NCBI GenBank assembly: GCA_964035545.1
Contig: OZ037770.1
Location: forward strand, 13,656,642 to 13,720,641
Source of the DNA: Bugula neritina
Taxonomy: Eukaryota > Bryozoa > Gymnolaemata > Cheilostomatida > Bugulidae
Direction: 5' to 3'
Length of the DNA: 64,000 bases
The first letter of the stretch is position 1, and every line of letters starts with the position of its first letter. The position numbers were made by a program, and so were the translations under genes. This document shows, piece after piece, positions 35,121 through 47,900 of this stretch. A model generated the notes under the pieces. The model was not told the DNA's origin, ran no database searches, and saw only the letters and a list, made by a program, of their open reading frames with translations.

Positions 35121-35991
35121 ATACATCTTATTTGCTGTTTTAAATACCAGTGTTTGTATCGACAGTGTAGGAGTACGGCTGTGCTAGCAGTACCCGAGAG
35201 AAATGGTTAGCCAGAGGCATGAGCTCCTGAAGGTAAATAATTACTGCTTTCACTACTGTTAGTATTCATGGCAAGTCACCTTCAAATGTCTTCCAGAAAT
35301 TTCAGCTTCAATCCATTTCACTTGTTGAGGCTTTTTAATATGCGAGGGAAGGTTATTTTATTCAAGTAATTTCATTATCAATATTTGTGACTATCGTTTT
35401 TTGAACGGGTATGTTTTATCTGTATGCAATAATGACCTGACGATGTTCTATATTGCAGCATCACGCAACCTCTATCATCTTTTGTAATTATTTGACATTG
35501 TATGTAGTTATTTATTATATTTTATTCTTTATCTTTTTGGAAATTGCTCACAAATTTTCTATATATTTGTTGCTTTAATGTCGTACGCATCAAGTGTTGT
35601 CTCACCATGTCTGGGTCTACCCAACAAAAACATTTCTAATCTGTATTAAATCTAACCATGCAGGAAATCAGAATTAATTGTATTGTATTTATCAATTATA
35701 TATACAAAATAAAAATCTAATAATTACAAAATACATTCTTTTTGTACGTATATACATTACACTGTCTAAATTCAAGGGTCCTCCAACATGAAGCATGCAT
35801 GTACAAGTCTAAAAGTTTACATTGTTGAGTGAATCCATTACATAAGATTTGTTCTATAACATGTAAAAATACAAATTTAACCATGATGTGAAAATATCAA
35901 AATCGATAAATATAAAAATAAACGTTCAACTTGCAACCATAATTCTATATTACAATAGAGATGAAAATAGGACGTACTTATTACATAGAGA
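35121..35991. other. Convergent 3' region of the Notum-like gene and TIAM
   Basis: Non-coding AT-rich DNA between two facing stop codons. A plus-strand AATAAA lies near 35708-35713 and minus-strand AATAAA motifs near 35500-35530. The 3' UTRs may overlap. Confidence 0.45.
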
Positions 35992-38900
35992 CTAACACTC
36001 AGTTGCAGCATTTAAATAATATTCGTGTATTTTCATGGATCTACGACTTTCTCCGCTCTGAGTTCGAGTGTGTGACAACGAGTCTAAATTAGAAGGACTT
36101 CCTTCTCTTTTCTCCCACACGGGAGAGCTCGGCTCCACATAATCTAGACTTCCTTTCGAGCTGTAAGTCATAGGATCCTGAGAAGTGTGAACGAGCACCG
36201 CTCCACTCCCGTGACTAGTATCACTGTTGACGGAGTTCTTACTAGTATGTCTGAGACTCAGTCCTCCGCCGTCGTGTAAATCTACAAGGTCACCAAATGT
36301 CCTAGACCTTTGCTCTAACTCGGGTATCGTTAGCTTCTCGCAGTCGAGGTTCATAGAGTAGCGGTTGTCGTGGAGATTGAGTGAAGTGGCGGCCATGTTT
36401 GAGTGCGTTCGCAAGTCAGTAGTGACTGAATGCCTTAGCCTGGGTTCTACTACAGAATGTCGTGTATGATCTATCACCGAGTGCCTCAGTCTAACCTCGG
36501 TGTCTACTGGCTTATGTTTAGGAACTGCCATTTTCTTTACCGATTCTCTGATTATTATTCTCATATGTTTAAGGAAATCGTTTCTTTTTTCTACATTGCT
36601 GTAAATAGAAATAAATAAATAAATTGATTTTCAATGAAATGCGTAGACATTACAAAACAACAAATGTTTTCAAATGAAGTTGCACTTCTAGCCAGTTACT
36701 TGAGTATTACCTGCATGCCATGTGGTATATTTTCTCTGGGCGACTTTCGGAAGTAGACTTGAGATGAAGGATTTCCCATAATGCAACAGGACCCCCAGCG
36801 TGTGTCGTGGGTAAAGTTCTGACCTGTATTTCAGTTACTGGGAGAAACTTGTGATAAATACATCCAGTGGTAGAAGCCGACTCCAAAAAACTATTTCTAT
36901 TTGATGAGCTCTACAACATTAACAACAAAATAAATAATATGAAAAAATTATATCAACTATTACTATAATAAATTTATATCTCACATAATATACAGCACGG
37001 GTCAATACTCACTTTGTTCTTTCCGGGTTTCCCCTTGAGTTTTTCTTGACATAGTAAGACAACTCCGTGTTTGAATACAAATATTGTGGTGATGTGCTCC
37101 AACCCTTTCTTAGGCTTTGATACATCATCATAAGCATTCAACCATTCACCTTCTCCATAGTACTGTCAACGAATAATTCCGAGTTATTCTCCCAAATGAA
37201 CACTCATCAACAGGAGCCAACAACTCCAAGATTGGATAAATTTTTATGCAAATGAATGTTAATAAATGTATATTTCATTAGAAGCAGTATTTGGTGAGCA
37301 GATTATACAGCCAATAAGAAAGATGTTTCAATCTACCTGAAGATCACCAACATTGAGCTCTAATTTCTTCTTATCATTTGATTGGCTGCTGTGTTTCATA
37401 GAATGGCTTTTAGTGACTTCGTCAAATATGGACCCAAACTCTTCATATATCTTCTGCATCTCATTGATGTGTTCAGCCACTGACTCCATTGCCTTCAGGG
37501 CATCACTGGAAGAACAAGAGAGGTCATTGCAGACTACAGAGAGACAGTAATCTGACTAATTAATAGTTTTAGTCAGCCTTCCAGCAGTTTAATAATTTTA
37601 CTTACAATCCAGGCTTTGGTTTCACAGCTCTTAAAAACAAGTAAATAAACTTATAAGACTTGAAAACATTACTTACTAACCATCATGTTAGACATAATCA
37701 GGTTTTGAAACTTGAGTATAAATTTAAATGATTCAACAAAAGTTAGAACTCTAGTTTAAACCAAACAGTCTAAAATGTGTATGATTTAAATAGCACAGTA
37801 AACTTGAAAAGACTTGCAACAACTTGAGAAGAACTTACTTGAGGTGGTTGTATTCATTGCTGTTGGAATGAGTGAGACCTCGTAGTTGCTGCAGGAGAAG
37901 AGGGTATTTGAGGATCCGCTGAATGGGTTTGATGAGGTAGGACTCTAAAGTGGCGGAGTGCTGTTGTTTGGGGTTTCTGGCGTGGAGGAACTCGTAGAGC
38001 TCGGCGTTCTCCTCTGGACTCAGAACTTTCTGGGCTCTGGAGTGACTGGCGCAGAAGGACGAGTAGAGCTTGAAGTGGTTGGCGTAGAAGAGGAAGGAGC
38101 CGGCGATGGAGAATAGAACTTTCTAGAAAGAGCAGAACAAACTATTAAACAGGGGAAGACAATTGATAGGAATTTCACTACAAATATTTTAGTGCCAGTG
38201 ATTAACAAAGTAAACAAACAAACCAAAATATTTTCACCTGGCGCTCAATAGAGTTGCATTCACTGTTTTCAAGCCTTAGTCATGGCATTTTAAACTGTGT
38301 GTTAAAACAAACAAACAATGGGTATGAATGTATCTGCAATTAATGGTTTTCACAGCTAACAAAAGGGGAGAGACAAGGGAAGGGGTAATTAGCAGTAGAA
38401 CTGGTGATATTTGCATATATCTGCTCAGAGTAATGGATGCTTCCTGTAATAACAATGGCTAATTCTAATTGACAGATATTTTACATGTTTGTTTACGAGG
38501 TGGAGAATGCAGTCCTACACAAGAGTGGAGTAGAGAGAGAGGGTTATAGAGTGAATACTAACTGGTCAATAACATTCTCGGATAGAGTAATCTTGTTAGA
38601 GATCAGTGTCTAACACCAGGACCTCTACAGATGAGTGTCAGATTATGGAGAAGTAGATAACTGCAGTGTGATATTATCTGCAAGTAATTACAGCTTCCTA
38701 TGAAATGCTAAGCTACATGGCACCTGAGGATAAAGATAATTACCGCTAACAAGATATGCACCCATTTATAACACGGGTCACATGATCAGGTCACATGATA
38801 CACACAATTAGGTCACATGATTTACCTTAAACTCGCACGCACTAGAATACAGATGGAATGACTCATCATCGATGGATTCTTCTAGATTTTTGAGAAACTG

Positions 38901-41900
38901 TTTCTGGAAATGCACGATTTCCTGAATGTTGCCTACAAGCCGCACCACCTCCTCACTTGAGAGAAACGTCTCTTCCTTGAGGGGCTCCAGGTATCTGCAA
39001 GTAACACCACCCACAATAAGCATGCATTGCTTACATGGAACCAGGGCTAAGACTAGCCAACGCCCACTTGGCATTTCCTAACAGAAAGAGGCCTTACAAG
39101 GAGAATTGAGTAATTTACTATTTGTAACGAGGAGGCATACAAACAAATGCTGTTCTAAAAATAGATCTGATGAGTTTACACCGCCTGATGATATTTATGT
39201 AATGTAACACAATGTTGACATATGTCACAGTGTAATAGAGATGAGCAAATATAATACACTATTTAGATACTGTATATTATTCTGAGTAACGAATGCGCTA
39301 TATTAGTAGGTGGCTGAATAATCACAGCTTATTATAACAAAAATAATTACAGAATAATTTCACTTTTCCTGGCATTAACTAATAACAACACACACTTCTT
39401 ACTCACTGGCGTTATAAATGTTGTAAGAAGACGACAACTCCCAAACATTAGATAAAATTCTCTACTAATAATACTGGTGAGCCCAACAGTAACTATTCAA
39501 CACAACATGAATGTACCAAATATTTGTATATATAATATTATATTATTGTATATATTATATTAATTGCATTGACTCAGTAATAATAAAGATTTTAGAAGTC
39601 TTTTATATTGAAAAGCCTGTAATAATGAAAAGTAAACAATTCTTATTAAAATGTTTTGACTACCAACACCATTGAACTACAAATCCCCAATAACTAATAA
39701 GTTTTAGTTCATTGACCAACACCATAGCTAGCCACTACTTGAGGAAACTAAGGCTATACATTGAATAGGGAGTAGAAACTCAGACTACACATTGAATAGT
39801 GAGTAGAAACTCAGACTATACATTGAATAGGGAGTAGAAACTCAGACTACACATTGAATAGTGAGTAGAAACCTCTCTCTTTCTCCTGATAACTAGATTA
39901 TCTATAAGTAGCTTGAAGAACTAGAAATATTTCTCAATCTGTAATCAAGTGCCAATTATTGTAATGGGTGTGGAGTGTACTTAAGTGCAGCCCAGAATCT
40001 TAGCATTATGTCTCTGCTGTAGCCTGTGTTCTGTATTAAACTGAAACATGACAATACGGGTGGGGAGGGGGTAAGCCCGACATAATATCCCAATGTTGGC
40101 TCCCGGCTAAATAAACTTGCAGAGGAGCATAAGATTTACAAAACAAATAAGAAGACCCTGGGCCACAACCCAACTCCCAGCTTGACAGGAAATGAAGTCT
40201 GTGTGAGACGGGACAGCTGACAGGCGTACACTAGTTTGCTTAATACTGATAAAATTCCTTAACAGACTTTAGAAAGGAAGTGGTAAGCGGGCTACACACC
40301 TTTCCGTGACATCACACAAACTACACACATATCCATGACATAACACAAACTACACACATTTACATGACATCACGCAAACTACACACCTTTCCATGAGCAT
40401 AGACAAGTCCCGCACATAAGATTTCTCTGTGTTGATGAGTTCCAGGATGACCTTCCTGAGTTTCTGAGCGTCTGTGAGAGGTTGAATGGAGGGAGGGATG
40501 ATCGGCAAATCGTCTGTCAGCTTCTCATTGGCCATTCGACAGAAGTGGGTCACTTGCTCAGCCGTCTGCAAATATTCAGATTCAGACAAATGAAATAAAA
40601 AGCAGTAAAATCAATGCTGGAAATATTAAATGACTTTTTCAAGTGTGTATCACAACTTCTCAAATGATGTGTATGTATTGGCAGCTTCAGCTTTGTGTTT
40701 ATACTAATATTTTAATTATGTATTGATTACTTGTGAAAATCTGTTTAGGTTTAAAACCAACAACACACTAATATTCTATCGCTATGGAATATTTTCCAAT
40801 ATATTAGATACTATAATATATAATACGTAATATATAATACTACTCAGATACATTATGTAACTGCATGGAGAAATGAGGAAAAGCCTGCAGGGTTCTAAAT
40901 AAAAGCAGATATTTTCTTTCTAGAATTTTAACCTGTGCCCCAAACCAAAAATTTTAAAGAGAAAATTAAGCTATTGAAATTTCACTGTTACTGCAGCTAA
41001 ATGTTTTTATTAAAGACTAAATAGCTACATGAAGACAGCAAGGTAACAACTCCAACATAGTAACATTCATCTCTATTTTACGAGACTGTAGACAACAACT
41101 GTACTATTTTGGGAACCAAGTTGAAGTTAGCTGAAAAAATATTTGTATCTACTGGAATTTATTTATTTATTACATAACTAAACATTATGAATATATAATA
41201 AATCACAAATAAATTAAAATAGCATACTGAACAGTAATAATCAACATATAATACTATATAGATGTGAGTTCGCGGTATATTTGCTGCATATTGTAATATA
41301 AGCTAATGTAGGACTGAATAGGGTGAAACAACAATAACTGGTTGATTGTTGAAAACTGCAGAAGCTGTGACTGATAAGTGCACTGATTCACCCCCTCTCA
41401 GTATTCACTGCTCCAGGTAACACAATACCTGTCTCACAGCAGAAAAACAGCTCAACTACCTAGATAAACAACTCTTCGGCCCTAGGAACAGTGCAAGACA
41501 TAGACCAGTGTGAAGGGCCCCATTTCACCCCCTTTTCACGTACGGAGAACACAGCCTATGAGTGTAATTACTGAGCACAATGGAGTCATCCATCAGATAT
41601 CTGCTGCATAAAGAGACTGGTCCGTGTTGAGACCTCAACTTGGCCACTGAAAACACTTCTCAACCAAAATACAAAATAATTCTGGCAAACAAATTTACAA
41701 ACATACCTTTCCAAAAGGGAGATATTTCTGCTTGAACTTCATGTTTCTTATGACAATCAACAAAACACAAAACTGAGAATTCCAAGCAAAGTCTGTTGAA
41801 CTCCAGACAGTAAAATAATCCACCTCTCAGTGTGAACTAATATTTCAAAGGAAAGCAGATTTAAGTTTTAAGCAGAGTCGCACTGCAGTCGCAGCTTGTT

Positions 41901-44900
41901 CATTCAGCAATGCCTTCGCTATTATTTATTATCAGCCACGGTTCTGCTAAGCCCTGCCTACAACTACCTAACAAGCTCCGCCCACAACACCTATAATAGA
42001 CTGAGCGAAAGATTGGGTTGGAGTATTGTGAACACCCCGCAATGCATTAACGCTTAAGGGAGCTCAGCCTAGCAGCTTAACAGTAATCTGTCCATTAGCA
42101 CACATAGATTACACTATATCATTTGAGCAAACACTCTGGGACAACTTTTGGAGTAGACCAGTCAACACACAGTCCACCCAAAACACACAAACCCAGTTTA
42201 TTCTCTACTAAATTACGTAATGTCACACACAAAATGTATATTAATAGCAACTATTGTGTAAACGTCAGAGAAGACTCTTCAAATATCTGGTATTCGTGTG
42301 AGCAGAGCTTCAACTCCAAATATTTATGTAAACTATTGTAATTGTTAGAAAAGTATTGCAGTTGCTAGTAAAAGAAAATGTTGCCGTATATAAATAAAAA
42401 TACTACTATTTAAGTAGTGAAATGTAAAGCCTGGCTTTAAAATACAGTGTCTTTGGTTACTTGAAACCCTAAGAGTAATTCTAGGCATTGCAAAGCAAAT
42501 TATCAATTAAAATAATTGATTGTATTATTACTTCTATTATACCTCAGAATCTACGTAACTAATTTCTCCTAACTAAAGTAGGTTGCATAATATGTTTTAT
42601 TGTCATTCTTTCATTAAAAAAGATAACCATATTTGAACACTAGTAGTGATGGAATGTTATATCGTGTTTTCTTATATTTAAGTAAACAAGTTGTTACGTA
42701 GCTGAATATTTCACAACTTTACAACCTCGTATATCAATTTTCACAGCTATAGATGTTTTAGAGTAGAATTGGTTTACAAAAGCCGTCAACAATGGTTCTA
42801 AGATGGGTTTGACGATTTTATACGAGTACACTTCCCCGTTGGTGCACCAGTGTTACATTTCTTAAACTTTGAAATTGGAGCAGTGAAGACACTAGCAATA
42901 AACCTGATTAACAACATCTACTGGGTGGAAAACACAACCCTTTTTCAAACTATAAGTTTGGGAAAAACTTTTCTAGTTTCATTAGCATTATTACAAAATG
43001 GAACATCAAGTGTACCAGCAGCTACAACTATGAGAAATTCAAACTCAATTTCAATACCATATCATCACAGCATAGTTTAAACATAGTGGCCACAACTCCT
43101 AACCTGGTGGTTTAGTTACAGGACAAGACTGCATGGCATAACTATTATTTCAAGTGGAAACTCGGCCTTTAATTTATAAAAATTAGACACTTTGCAGTGA
43201 AAAGAAGTCAGGAGAAGGGAATACAAATCATGGTATAAATAAACACAGGATAAACAATAACTTATCAAGTTGCTAACAGTGTAAACATTTCCAACCGACT
43301 AAGCCACAACTTCTGCTATCTGAAGGTAAACACTGCTAGGAGATACTCTACAGGCTAGATACTCTCTCTTAGAGCCTAGATCCACCAAATGTGTTGTGTG
43401 CAGGTAGGGGGTAGTGAAGGAATTTATGTTTCCTCATCCCAAACCAAAATTTACTAAGAAAGTTAAAGCTTGAGCTATTATGATTTCTCCACTACAAATA
43501 TGTGAAGCATACAGCTCAACTATAATGCAGACAGGAGCACATCCTACAAACTCAAACTCAAACTCAGGAGTCAACATCAGTCAATCTAAGCTGGACGACA
43601 TCAAATAATCAGAATAACATTACATTGTGGAGAGGATATTGCATCACAATACCAGCAGAAACATGTGTCCAACAGATAGCTTTAGTGCACACAGCAAAAC
43701 AAGATAAATAAGACTTTCTGTGTCTAACTTCATCATAACTTAGCATAAAGTAAACTGAATAAATATAGCAAAGTTCCTATAGTATGAAGTTGGGTTGTAC
43801 CAAGCCGTCCCTCTAATACACTATACAGTTGGTATAGTTGGCTTACACAACTTATTAGAACTGATCAATATATTAATTAGTTGTTTATTCTAAACAGCAG
43901 ATGTGTAGCTTGCTATGAAATTAGCTTATACTAAGTACTGAAGATTTGTGTAAGCCTATATTTAATATTTTCAACACCAACTTATAGATTAACAAGAAGC
44001 TGCAGTTAACCTCTCCACACACAGGTGAAACTCAGTTTATAACAACACACCTGGATAACTTTTATATTACCTGTAGAATAATATTTGCCAACAACATGCT
44101 AATTCACTAAACATTGCAATAAACTCACAGAATATCTACGTCTGCAGGCCATAAACCTGGCCTCATAACATCAAAGAGAAAAACAAAAAGTGAACAACAG
44201 TGATCTACAGTTGATAAGAGAGTGAGAGGTTTGAAGTTTGATCTGACAACATGGGTGTTGGATTACAGTGACAGCTACACTCTGATGTCAAGCTTGATAG
44301 CTTTATTACTCAGTCCTTAATACTGTACTCAGAAGGGCTGCCTTAGCGGCAGCAGCTCATAACTGGGGCCTAATGCCGTCTGTAATGGGGTTCACGGGTC
44401 TCTAATCTACAGGCTGGCTTATATGCATCTTTCAATTATAATCTATTGTTGGGCAGAGATTAGCTCAACTTTGAAAAGCTTCACTACCTCAGAGTTAAAT
44501 GAATTTTCACACAATTACGTCTCAACAATGAGTCTACCTTATATATAAATTATCTCAAGGGTGATTTTAATATTATTCATGATGTCACTTTGGTAAAAGT
44601 TGGTTAAAACTATAATTTTTGGACGATATTGGAATTATCATATATAACTTTGATATTATCTATAATATAACTATTCACATTCACCGTATTCTAATACTAG
44701 TTTCGTTGCCTTAGAACATGATATAAATGTTACAATAACAAAACTTTATAACATACAGAAACATAAATATTCAAATATTAACTCACAATATGCTGGTACC
44801 ATCTTCCAAAACGTGAAGTTAAGCAATACCCTTACGTCATGACCGAAAGATACAACCCAACAATGCAATAACTTCCTGTAGTATATTAACTTACATGCAG

Positions 44901-47900
44901 AAAATCTTTGATGTCCGTGGCATTTTTCTCTCTCTCAGCCCGAGGTGTTAGTGAAATTTTTTCAGCCTCACTTTCCTCAGCAGAATTTTGGACTACAACA
45001 AAACAGGCATCAGCGTGAAAATCACGGAGTAACAGAAGTCAGCACGGCAGCAGAATGTGTTGAATGATGAGTTAGGAAACACAAAATAGCTATGTAATCA
45101 GAATGTGATGGGTATTATATAGCTGTAATTATTGAGTAGTTCATAACTACAGGAAGCATGGAATAACAAGCTATATAAAATATAAATATCTATACGTTAT
45201 ATACTGTTAATATGATGAGATGGGATATGTAATGTGCAGTTTATATGCATATTTGAATATAATATTAACATTAACACTGCTCTACAGCCAGCAATGCTCT
45301 ACAGTAGTCAGTGCATTGCTTTTGCTGGCGGGTGTCAGTGTAAGGTGAGTGCAGGTGCTCTAGGAGAAGGCACATGACAGCAACAGGTGCTTGCCATGTA
45401 TACAATGTACTTGAATACTGAACCAGATGACCAAACATGTTTCTAGTAAAAAACAAAAACAGAAAATATCTATTACTTTTTGCATATGCATGATATTAGC
45501 AAAATTCTAAAGTTATTGGAGCAAATAAAAAGTGTATTTGACATATTTCAGTGAAGTTTGGAGATGGGAGGGTCATGCATGCTGTCTGGCAGTAATCTAT
45601 GGAGACTCCTACGGCAGCAATCAATGGAGACAGGCACATGGCGAGTGACACAAGGCGCCTAATCTCTCCACGGTTGATACCCAAACACACAACCAATCTC
45701 CGTCAAAATGCCAGAAAAACAACAAACATTAGAAAGAAGGCGTGTGAAATAGCTCGGCTTATTTTCAAAATACAAAAAACTTTTCACTTGCTTGTGTAGA
45801 ATACAAAAAACTTTTCACTTGTTTGTGTACATGCAAAACAAAACACGTATTATTACAAAAAGGGAGGAATGTTAAATGAACTAATTTATGCTAATTGAAT
45901 TGAGTAATAATATATAACAATGGTAGTTGCTGCCGGTATGGGGAGACATGCTGCCTTCTGCTTGTGACCATTTACAATAGTGTATATGTTAAAATGTCAC
46001 TACACAATTTACTATGGCTGCTGTGTGTACTGTATTATTCACTTTAGTGTTAAAGTGACGTCAATTAGAAAGTCAACAACAAAAGAATTGCTTAATGTTA
46101 TGAGAGAATTGAATTGTATTAAACCTTGGGTCACAGAGCAAAATGCTAGAAACATATTCCTGGTGTTGAATTTATTTATATTATTTTAAAAATAAAAATT
46201 AAGTGACAAAGAAAAAAAAAGGAGCTCTCCGTGACGGGGAATCGAACCCCGGTCTCCCGCGTGACAGGCGGGGATACTTACCACTATACTATCACGGATT
46301 TGCTGAATAACAGTGTCTAATTATCAAAGTGATAGATGTTTCACAATATAAAACGGGCTCATCGCGATGGCTGTTGGTCAGAACCTTCTATTGATTGCAT
46401 AATTATCATTATCAACGAGCCCTTTACGTACAAAAATATATTATGTAATGCAATGATATCTTGGGTCGAGTTTAAATATATAATTCATAATATTAATATA
46501 GTGTTGATGAATAAAGAAAATTCTCCAGTAGGCTTTAATGGCTACTGCTATATTTGAAAATAAACTACGGCAATTTAATAAATGTGTTTATATGCATGAA
46601 AGATGAGATTTGTTGAATATTTAAATGCCCTTTTTAACAGAGCCACTAGTTGATAACAGCATTGAACGGAGAATGCAGCCAGACAAACTAATGCCCAGTT
46701 TATTTCTGAGTACTATACAATTACTTAAAATATTATAAAATTAGAATAATCTTGAAATTCTATAGTCGCAACTTTAGTTGGATTTACCTTGCTAATTATC
46801 AATAGGACTGGAGGGGAGACAACTCTAAACACAATGACAGTTGAGAACTATAGGCACTGTAAAACAATTGACTAACATGAAGGCCCAGACTTACTCCAGT
46901 TAGGGGCGGGTACGATGAGGTCCCCTATGATGGTGTCGCTGATCCTAGACTGAGAGGGGGGCGGGGGACACATCATATTATCAATATAACTGTCAGCATG
47001 GCTAGTCAGCTCTGTAGTCACGCTGTTGGGAGGTCTCGTCAGACGACAAGAGCGAACTGTTACGGAGACTCGAGTATCTCCCTCCAGTATAGCCTCTATG
47101 TGGTCCATGTCCAGCTCGGACACCACCTGCAAATGGACACAACTCTATAATGTAGTGTCAAAACCTCAAGCAAGTTTATAGTCCCTGGTGAAAAGAGTAT
47201 TTTAGGACTAATTCAGATGAGGCACAGGAACAATTATGACTGAATGCTCTTCCTAACATCGAGGCTAGTGTTTGGAATTAAATTGCTGACCCCGTGTTTA
47301 CTAGGTCAGCACCGCTCCCTATAATTTGATTGCTTTTAATTTCGCAGTACAGTTTCACAACTGGCATACAAAGTTACTACTGCCTGTAGCAGATTTCAAC
47401 ACACAAGCAGGTGCTACAAGGTGCCAGAGCATATGCTGCAGACACACACCTCCATCTAGGACATGTCAATGATATTAACATAACACATCAAAGGCATAAA
47501 TAACATAGCAGATGTCAACACAAACTACTGCAGAATGCTTAAAGAGTAGACAACTCTAAAAGCTATATTGCAGACTCAAAAGAGTATAATGTATCAGCAA
47601 ACATGGAGTTTGAAACTTCAAAAGAAGTTCCTGCCAATATAGTTAATGTATTGCAGATAATTCCTACAACAGGAAACTGTGGCATAGACTCAGGACCCAC
47701 CTGGCCATTGATAGTGAGCAGTTCATCGCCGGGTACAATACCCGCCCGACTCGTAGGACTGTCGTCAGTCACCACGTCTACAAATACTTGCAGCATGTCC
47801 TCAGTCTCCGCGTCGTCTGCTAACTCCGCCTCCACCTCCATACCGAATAATTCACCAGGTTCTCGAGCTATGTCCACTAGGAACACAGTCTTGACACAGA

